From NCBI GenBank assembly GCA_011322445.1, contig DRMV01000032.1, positions 62,001 through 126,000 of the forward strand: a stretch of DNA of 64,000 nt, written 5' to 3'. The notes below the pieces were generated by a model. The model was not told the DNA's origin. It was given only the letters and a program-made list of their open reading frames with translations, and did no database searches. This stretch comes from Chloroflexota bacterium. Lineage in GTDB: Bacteria; Chloroflexota; Anaerolineae; Anaerolineales; DRMV01. Each line of letters starts with the position of its first letter. Positions within the stretch are counted from its first letter, which is position 1. Shown here in pieces: positions 58,756-64,000 of the stretch. A program made the translations under genes and the position numbers.

Positions 58756-58933
58756 CACGAGCGGAAAAACCCTCGTTTTCGCGCACAATCGCTTGCCCCA
58801 TCCTTAGCCCTGCTTTCGGCAGTGCTTATGGCCTGTTCCCTTCCAGAAGAAGGGAAATAGACGAAGGCGCATGGGGGAAAGCCTGCGCCAATTGGCGGAG
58901 ACAGCGTGCTGCCCCTCTCATTCCCACAAATGC

Positions 58934-58963
58934 AAACGCTCGCGGCTTCCACCGCGAGCGTTT
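58934..58963 (-). terminator. Hairpin after the minus-strand tRNA-CAU
   Basis: Perfect 12-base arms AAACGCTCGCGG (58934-58945) and CCGCGAGCGTTT (58952-58963) with a six-base loop. The T-run on the minus strand (TTTGCATTTG) is weak. It lies 38 bases after the tRNA. Confidence 0.6.
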
Positions 58964-59000
58964 CTCTTTCCATCGCGGGACAACACCCGCAAGATTGAGG

Positions 59001-59072
59001 TGGCGAGGGAGGGATTTGAACCCACAACCAAGGGCTTATGAGTCCCCTGCTCTACCATTGAGCTACCTCGCC
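59001..59072 (-). tRNA. tRNA with CAU anticodon (elongator Met most likely, Ile2 possible)
   Basis: Acceptor arms GGCGAGG / CCTCGCC, D-arm GCTC-AATGGTA-GAGC, anticodon loop CTCATAA (CAU), T-loop TTCAAAT, discriminator A. G1-C72 pairs, so it is not an initiator. The anticodon stem GGGGA/GCCCT has an A31-G39 mismatch and the T-stem GTGGG/CCCTC has a U50-U64 mismatch. CCA is not fully encoded. Met versus lysidine-modified Ile2 cannot be decided by eye. Confidence 0.88.
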
Positions 59073-59106
59073 GCGGCCCAAAGTATACGCGGAGGGGGAA
59101 AGTTTG

Positions 59107-59940
59107 TCAATGGTTCAGCAACGCCCCAACAGGGGAAGCCGCCTGCTGCGCGACGCCTTCTCGACCCACCGCGGCGGCTACCCGCCCGACGGCCTCCACC
59201 AGTTTTGCGAGGGCTTCCACCCGCAGCGACTGCGCCCCATCGGAAAGGGCCGCCGCGGGGTCGGGGTGCACTTCCACCAACAGGCCGTCGGCTCCAGCCG
59301 CCACCGCAGCCAACGCCGCTGGCAACACCAGGTCGGCGCGCCCGGTCGCATGGCTGGGGTCGCCGATGACAGGCCAGGGGGCTTCCTGCTTCGCCAGAGC
59401 GATGGCGTTGGCATCGAGAGTGTTGCGCGTGGCGGTTTCGAAGGTGCGAATGCCGCGCTCACAAAGCAAAATGCGCTCGTTGCCCCGCCGGGCGATGTGC
59501 TCGGTGGCCAGCAGCCATTCCCGCACCGTACTCATGAAGCCGCGCTTGAGCAACACGGGCTTGTCGGTTTCGCCCACCGCCCATAGCAGGGGGTAATGTT
59601 GCATGTTGCGGCTGCCAATCTGGATGATGTCGGCATATTCGGCCACCAGCGGCAGATGCTCGACGCCCAACGCCTCGGTAACCACCAGCAGGCCAAACTC
59701 ATCAGCCACCGCGCGCAAGATGCGCAACCCTTCCACCCCCAACCCCTGAAAACTATCGGGCGAGGTGCGAGGCTTGAACGCCCCGCCCCGCAGCACCCGC
59801 AGCCCCAGGCGCGCCACTTCAGCGGCCACAGCGCGGGTCTGTTCGTAACTCTCCACCGCGCACGGCCCGGCCATGACCACCACCGGCGAAGACGCGCCTA
59901 TCGGCAGGTCGGGGGAAAGCCACAAAGGGGGAGCCGTCAT
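59107..59940 (-). CDS. aroF: 3-deoxy-7-phosphoheptulonate (DAHP) synthase
   Basis: First shikimate-pathway enzyme. The ATG at 59940 gives 277 residues of the short AroA-beta/KDO8PS-like type: [68 protein letters not shown], and the [14 protein letters not shown] metal site, then [20 protein letters not shown]. It lacks a regulatory ACT or ferredoxin-like domain. It starts 10 nt after the isochorismate synthase stop, so it probably supplies chorismate for menaquinone. Confidence 0.95.
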   Translation of the reverse strand: MTAPPLWLSPDLPIGASSPVVVMAGPCAVESYEQTRAVAAEVARLGLRVLRGGAFKPRTSPDSFQGLGVEGLRILRAVADEFGLLVVTEALGVEHLPLVAEYADIIQIGSRNMQHYPLLWAVGETDKPVLLKRGFMSTVREWLLATEHIARRGNERILLCERGIRTFETATRNTLDANAIALAKQEAPWPVIGDPSHATGRADLVLPAALAAVAAGADGLLVEVHPDPAAALSDGAQSLRVEALAKLVEAVGRVAAAVGREGVAQQAASPVGALLNH

Positions 59941-59950
59941 GGGGAATACC

Positions 59951-61129
59951 TCAACATGCCGGTTGCAACTGAGGGAAAGCCAGTGCCGACGCGAGGGCGC
60001 GGCGCATGGTCTCCAGTTTGAGCGTGGTTTCCTGCCATTCGCGCGCCGGGTCGGAACCTGCCACAATGCCAGCCCCAGCGTAAAGCACCGCCCGGTCGCC
60101 CAGCAGCAGCGCCGAGCGGATTGCCACCCCCAATTCGCCACTACCGTCGGGGAACATCAGCCCCACGGGGGCAGCATACCAGCCGCGCGGGTACGGCTCG
60201 TGGGCGGCGATGAAATCCAACGCGGCGGCCCGCGGCACGCCTCCCAAAGCCGGGGTCGGATGCAGCGCCGCTGCAACTTCCAGCAGGCCTATGCCCGGCC
60301 GCAACAGGCCACGCAGTGGTGTTTCCAGATGCTGAATGTGCGGCAGGCGGCGCAAACGGGGTTGCGAAGGCGCAGCCAGCCCTCGCGTAAGCGGCATGAG
60401 CGTTTTGCGAATGGCCATGACGACGGCAGCGTGCTCGCGGCGATCTTTGGCGCTCTGAAGCAACTGCCGCCCCAAGAGAGCATCTTCGTGCTCATTGCGC
60501 CCGCGAGCAATGCTGCCCGCCAGCGCCACGGTTTCCACCTGCCCATGCTGCACCCGCGCCAGCAACTCCGGCGTGGCGCCCACAAAGGCCATCCCCGGCT
60601 GCGGCTCGAACAAAAAGCAATAAGCCCGCGGCTGGCTGCGATGGAGGGCCTGCAACACAGCCACCGGGTCGGCCGGCGTCGGCAAGGGCAACACCACCGG
60701 CCGCGCCAGCACCACTTTCTGCAACGCACCAACGGCAATGGCTTCCAACGCGGTTTGTACCGCGACTTCCCACGCCTTTTGGGAAAGCACCTCTTCGGCA
60801 GGCGGCAGTTCGGCAGGCGAGGCAGCGGGAATCCCTTCCTCAGAAGGCACGGCCAGGGGGCCACGCACGCTTTCCGGGGCAGCCAACAGCGCCGCGGGGA
60901 AGGCTTCCCACCACGGGGCACGATGGTGATCTTGCGGGGAAAAGCCAAAACCAACGAAGCGGGGAGCGCTTTCCCCAACAGGGAAGGCCGCTTGCAAGGC
61001 ACGGAAGCGTTCCGGGCCCTCGGCGGCGGCGCTTTCCCGCAGGCCAGCCCCTACCCAGCCCGTTTCACCATGCAGCCAGGCCCAGCGGGGAAGGCCCTTG
61101 TGCTGGCGCAGCCAATCGTAAAGGGTCAT
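59951..61129 (-). CDS. menF: Isochorismate synthase (MenF/EntC type)
   Basis: Converts chorismate to isochorismate for menaquinone synthesis. The 392-residue product has the chorismate-binding fold: [65 protein letters not shown], and the Mg-site [27 protein letters not shown] then [19 protein letters not shown]. The menA pathway gene is divergent, and no siderophore gene is nearby, so MenF fits better than EntC. The start overlaps tetR by 4 nt. Confidence 0.93.
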   Translation of the reverse strand: MTLYDWLRQHKGLPRWAWLHGETGWVGAGLRESAAAEGPERFRALQAAFPVGESAPRFVGFGFSPQDHHRAPWWEAFPAALLAAPESVRGPLAVPSEEGIPAASPAELPPAEEVLSQKAWEVAVQTALEAIAVGALQKVVLARPVVLPLPTPADPVAVLQALHRSQPRAYCFLFEPQPGMAFVGATPELLARVQHGQVETVALAGSIARGRNEHEDALLGRQLLQSAKDRREHAAVVMAIRKTLMPLTRGLAAPSQPRLRRLPHIQHLETPLRGLLRPGIGLLEVAAALHPTPALGGVPRAAALDFIAAHEPYPRGWYAAPVGLMFPDGSGELGVAIRSALLLGDRAVLYAGAGIVAGSDPAREWQETTLKLETMRRALASALAFPQLQPAC

Positions 61130-61719
61130 GTTTCCTCTTCCAGGCCAATGGAACGCAGCAGCATCAGCCGCAGGGAAGGCAGCCAGCGGTCGGGTGCGGG
61201 TTTGCCGGTGAGCAGCCAGCGGGTGACCAGTTCGTAAATGGCCCCTACCCAGGCGTAGGCCGTCACTTCGGCATCCAGCGGGGGAATATCGCCTTCGGCA
61301 ACGGCCTGCTCCAGGTAAGTGCGGATGAGGCTGGCGAAACGGTCGTTGATTTCCAAACGCTTGCGCTCGAACCGCTCGCCCAACCCCACAGCCTGCACCA
61401 GAAAAATCTTCGCCAGGGGGCGATATTCGGCAAAAGTATCCAGTCCGGCTTCCAGCGCGGCCGTGACCCGCCGCACCCCGCCCCGCTCGGCGGCGATGGC
61501 CTCGGTGAGGCGCTTTTCCAGCAGCCCGGCAAACTGGTCGATGATGGCAAGAAAGAGGCGCTCTTTGCCAGGGAAGTGGAAATACACGCCGCCTTTGGAA
61601 ACATGGGCTTCGGCCACAATGTCATCCATGCGCGTCTCGTGGTAACCCTTGCGGGCGAACACCCGGATGGCCGCGTCGAGGATGCGCTGGCGGGTATTGG
61701 CAGGTGTGGGGGCAGTCAT
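61126..61719 (-). CDS. TetR/AcrR family transcriptional regulator, first gene of the menF-aroF operon
   Basis: The ATG at 61719 with GGAG upstream gives 197 residues. The N-terminal HTH is TRQRILDAAIRVFARKGYHE then TRMDDIVAEAHVSKGGVYFH-FPGKERLF. The C-terminal ligand domain is helical and not recognisable by ligand. It is probably autoregulated through the palindrome between it and menA, and co-transcribed with menF and aroF. An upstream in-frame start would place the operator inside the gene and is rejected. Confidence 0.92.
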   Translation of the reverse strand: MTAPTPANTRQRILDAAIRVFARKGYHETRMDDIVAEAHVSKGGVYFHFPGKERLFLAIIDQFAGLLEKRLTEAIAAERGGVRRVTAALEAGLDTFAEYRPLAKIFLVQAVGLGERFERKRLEINDRFASLIRTYLEQAVAEGDIPPLDAEVTAYAWVGAIYELVTRWLLTGKPAPDRWLPSLRLMLLRSIGLEEET

Positions 61720-61763
61720 CAAGTGCTCCAAGGGAGGGAAAGCGATTTGTGGTAAAATGTCAT

Positions 61764-61779
61764 CCGACTGACCAGTCGG
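61764..61779. promoter_or_regulatory. Palindromic TetR-type operator in the tetR-menA divergent region
   Basis: CCGACTG-ac-CAGTCGG: perfect seven-base arms with a two-base centre, flanked by further partial symmetry. On the minus strand it fills the space between a TTGCGA-like -35 and a TGACAT-like -10 of the tetR operon. On the plus strand it follows a TAAAAT box (61753-61758). Both arrangements would allow repression. Confidence 0.7.
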
Positions 61780-61851
61780 TCGCAAGCGGTAGGATACCAC
61801 GGCCACGCCCATTCGTCAATTCGCGGCATCAGCATTCTCGCGAGGCTGTTT

Positions 61852-62751
61852 ATGGACACTTCCTCTTCCCTCCCCCGCTGGAAAATCTGGATGCTGGCTA
61901 TTCGCCCAAAAACGCTGCCCGCGGCCGTTGGGCCGGTGCTGGTGGGGTGGGGGCTGGCGGCGCACGAGGGCGTCTTCCGCTGGGGGCCGGCGCTGGCGGC
62001 GCTGGCAGGGGGCATTTTGCTGCAAATCGGGGCCAACTTAGCCAACGACGTTGCCGATTTCCAACGCGGCGCCGACCACGGCGAGCGCCTCGGCCCTACC
62101 CGCGTGACCCAGGCGGGGCTGCTTTCGCCTGCCGAAGTGACGCGCGGGATGTGGGTCACCTTTGCCCTGGCCGCGATGGTGGGTGTTTACCTCATCGCCG
62201 TGGCGGGCTGGCCAGTGGCGCTCATTGGCCTGACGGCCATTCTCGCGGCCATCGGCTACACCGGCGGCCCGTGGCCTTACGGCTATTACGGCCTGGGCGA
62301 CCTGTTCGTCTTCCTCTACTTTGGGCTGGCGGCGGTGGGGGGCACCTATTTCGTGCAGGCGCGCGCCGTGTCCACGGCGGTGTGGTGGGCTGCCGTGCCG
62401 CTAGGGCTGCTGGCCACGGCCTTGCTGGTGGTCAACAACCTGCGCGACATCCCCACCGACCGGGCGGCAGGAAAACGCACCTTGGCCGTGCTGCTGGGGG
62501 AAGGCGGGGCGCGCCTGGAATACGATGTGTGCGTGGGGGGGGCTTATCTCATCGTGAGTGCCGCAGTGGCGGCGGGCATCTTCCCCCTGGGGGCGCTGGT
62601 CATCTGGCTTTCGCTGCCGTGGGCGTGGCGCACCCGCCGCATCGTGAGGGCAGCGCGCGGGCGCGCGTTGAACGCCGCCCTGGCTCGTACCGGCCAACTC
62701 ATCCTGATTTTCGGGGTGCTGCTGGCTGCAGGGCTGGCCATCACGCGCTGA
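61852..62751 (+). CDS. menA: 1,4-dihydroxy-2-naphthoate polyprenyltransferase
   Basis: Membrane enzyme that attaches the prenyl tail to the menaquinone ring. The 299-residue product has about nine membrane helices, the prenyl-diphosphate motif NDVADFQRGAD, VTQAGLLSP, YTGGPWPYGYYGLGD, and the second Asp-rich motif NLRDIPTDRAAGKRTLAVLLG. GAGG precedes the ATG. It diverges from the TetR-MenF-DAHP synthase operon and shares its operator region. Confidence 0.95.
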   Translation: MDTSSSLPRWKIWMLAIRPKTLPAAVGPVLVGWGLAAHEGVFRWGPALAALAGGILLQIGANLANDVADFQRGADHGERLGPTRVTQAGLLSPAEVTRGMWVTFALAAMVGVYLIAVAGWPVALIGLTAILAAIGYTGGPWPYGYYGLGDLFVFLYFGLAAVGGTYFVQARAVSTAVWWAAVPLGLLATALLVVNNLRDIPTDRAAGKRTLAVLLGEGGARLEYDVCVGGAYLIVSAAVAAGIFPLGALVIWLSLPWAWRTRRIVRAARGRALNAALARTGQLILIFGVLLAAGLAITR

Positions 62752-62790
62752 CAGCCGGGCAGGCAAAATCGCGCTTCCCGCCTGCCGCTT

Positions 62791-64000
62791 TCAGGCTGCT
62801 TTGAAGATCTGCCGGTAAAGGTCTTCCCCGAAACTGGTTTGCAGCGGCTCGGCAGGGATCATCTTGAAGGTGCGGCGGCCGTCGGGCAGGCGCTCGGCGC
62901 GCAGGAAAAGGGCTTCCCCCTGGTTGGCGGTGTAGTAACCGTGGGCGAAGGTGTAGAAGTGGGTCACGAAAAACACCTTCACCTGGCCTTCCAGCAAAGC
63001 ATCCACAATCTGACGGGCGATTTCTGAGCCTTCCCGCTCGTTGGTGGCGGCAAAGGATTCGTTGAACAGCACCAGGCTGTGGGCGCGCAGATGGTCGGCG
63101 ATGGCATCCATGCGCCCCAGTTCCTCATCAAATTTGCCGCTTTCCATTTCGGCGTCTTCCTCGCGCTTGAAGTGGGTGAACACGCCGCGGGCGAGGTTGG
63201 CTTCCAGCGCCTGCGCGGGCACGAACAGCCCGGCCTGCATCATCAACTGCGCCAGCCCCACGCTGCGCAGGAAGGTGGTTTTGCCACCCTGGTTGGCGCC
63301 GGTGATGATGACCAGGTTTTTGGCATTGGCCTGGATGTCGTTGCCCACCACGGCAGCGTTTTTCGCCAGCGCCAGGCCGAGGTCGTAGAGGCCGGAAGCC
63401 GCAAAACGGCGCGTTTCGGCCGGGGCGGGGTCGGGGAAAGCCAGGGGCATCCCCAGCGCGGCGATGCGCTCGGCGAGGTTGAGCGCCCCGACGTAAAAGG
63501 CCAGTTCGGCCTGCAGCAGTTTCAGGAAGCCGTCGATGTGGTCGGCAGCCTGGGCTACCGCGTTGGCGACCTCGTTCAGGCCGCGGTCTTTGATTTCGCC
63601 CAGGGCCTTGGAGCCGTAAGTGTCGCGCGGGGGAATGGTAAAGCCGCAGGAAGGCGTGCGGTCGAAAATCTGTTTGAGGATGGGGCGCGGTGTGCGGCGG
63701 GGTTTGCGGAGGGTGTAGCGTGTGCCTTCGTTGCCCGGTCCCAGTTCGGCGCTCAGTAGCACCCCCTGGCGGAATTTCAGCGTGCGGAGGTGGGTTTCCA
63801 CCTCTTCGAAATAGGCTTCGTCCAGTTCGGCCTGCAGCATGGCGAAGAAGCGGCGGAAGCCTTCTGAAGCAAACGCCCCAGCCTGGGCGTCGGCGATGGC
63901 CTTCAGCCGCCGCAGCAGCCCCACGAACATGGCCAGCAAATCGACGGCACTGCTCAAAATGCCCTGGGGCGAGCGGCTGAAAATGCCCAGCCACTGCTCG
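62791..64000 (-). CDS. MutS-like ATPase, 5' end beyond the window
   Basis: The minus-strand frame is open from the right edge and ends at 62791 (about 403 residues). The MutS ATPase fold is clear: Walker A GANQGGKTTFLRSVGLAQL, a signature loop KREEDAEMESGKFDEELGRM, Walker B-type LVLFNESFAATNEREGSEIA with Asn in place of the usual Asp before Glu, and VFFVTHFYTFA. There is no Smr domain, so it is not MutS2. It belongs to a MutS-like branch of unclear role; classical mismatch repair is not supported. It is convergent with menA, 39 bases apart. Confidence 0.85.
   Translation of the reverse strand, partial: EQWLGIFSRSPQGILSSAVDLLAMFVGLLRRLKAIADAQAGAFASEGFRRFFAMLQAELDEAYFEEVETHLRTLKFRQGVLLSAELGPGNEGTRYTLRKPRRTPRPILKQIFDRTPSCGFTIPPRDTYGSKALGEIKDRGLNEVANAVAQAADHIDGFLKLLQAELAFYVGALNLAERIAALGMPLAFPDPAPAETRRFAASGLYDLGLALAKNAAVVGNDIQANAKNLVIITGANQGGKTTFLRSVGLAQLMMQAGLFVPAQALEANLARGVFTHFKREEDAEMESGKFDEELGRMDAIADHLRAHSLVLFNESFAATNEREGSEIARQIVDALLEGQVKVFFVTHFYTFAHGYYTANQGEALFLRAERLPDGRRTFKMIPAEPLQTSFGEDLYRQIFKAA

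Noticed and set aside
58790..58860. Small lipoprotein-like plus-strand frame (ending MACSLPEEGK) near gapA
   Set aside because: It is the end of a long antisense frame over gapA, has no ribosome site at its Met, and is too short to support.
59001..59072. Initiator tRNA-fMet
   Set aside because: G1 pairs with C72, whereas initiators have a mismatch there. The three G-C pairs typical of the initiator anticodon stem are not in the right place.

Overview
The window is a gene-dense, GC-rich bacterial chromosome segment. It most resembles a member of the Chloroflexota, probably the class Anaerolineae. This is inferred from proteome style and not from a marker phylogeny: secreted proteins carry long Pro-Thr linkers, a lamin-tail-domain protein ends at the left edge, a DUF5671 membrane protein is present, and a Tad-type pilus locus sits beside orphan CpaB. 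Respiratory and redox genes (menaquinone synthesis, class II superoxide reductase, FTR1 iron permease) suggest an anaerobic to microaerobic lifestyle. No phage, conjugative or CRISPR locus was seen.

Layout. 0-5 kb: dnaX-ybaB-recR, then pantothenate/CoA genes panC and coaX and a methyltransferase. 5-11 kb: gmk, rhomboid protease, SCP2 protein, folB-folK, then minC-minD-minE-rodA. 11-19 kb: gltX followed by a tightly packed series (a natural DarT-DarG fusion, a small unknown protein, CpaB-like, RNase D, RadA, methyltransferase), then superoxide reductase. 19-26 kb: dus (+), then a minus-strand block read pgk, Trm9-like methyltransferase, recO, an unknown TIM-barrel-like protein, ftsZ and a 75-residue protein. 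26-34 kb: acyltransferase-SGNH fusion, a MITE-like element, pepF, ychF, tRNA-Leu, tRNA-Arg overlapping the end of lipB, and a DUF5671 protein. 34-39 kb: a three-gene pilus operon (TadE, VWA/TadG, and an 850-residue TadE with three repeated disulfide-type modules). 39-46 kb: DUF711, a GT-C glycosyltransferase, FmdB, DsbA, ksgA with a YabE/RpfB-like 3D-domain protein. 46-52 kb: a response regulator, uvrC, tsaC, prmC, prfA, folE. 52-58 kb: FTR1, an SDR, a GNAT-like protein, a GT4 glycosyltransferase, an SPFH protein, gapA. 59-63 kb: tRNA-CAU, a DAHP synthase-isochorismate synthase-TetR operon diverging from menA across a palindromic operator, and a MutS-like ATPase cut by the right edge.

Recurring themes. 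Short tandem arrays with a 7- or 8-bp period lie at many gene junctions, some running over stop codons or supplying a Shine-Dalgarno sequence. Two genes have an extended -10 box (TGn-TATAAT) and a third a plain TATAAT so close to the ATG that their mRNAs are probably leaderless. A 99-bp inverted-repeat element has a decayed relative 13 kb away. The best candidates for new biology are the DarT-DarG single-chain fusion inside a repair/pilus operon, the multi-module TadE pilin, the TetR-controlled menaquinone module, and the uncharacterised gene coupled to ftsZ.
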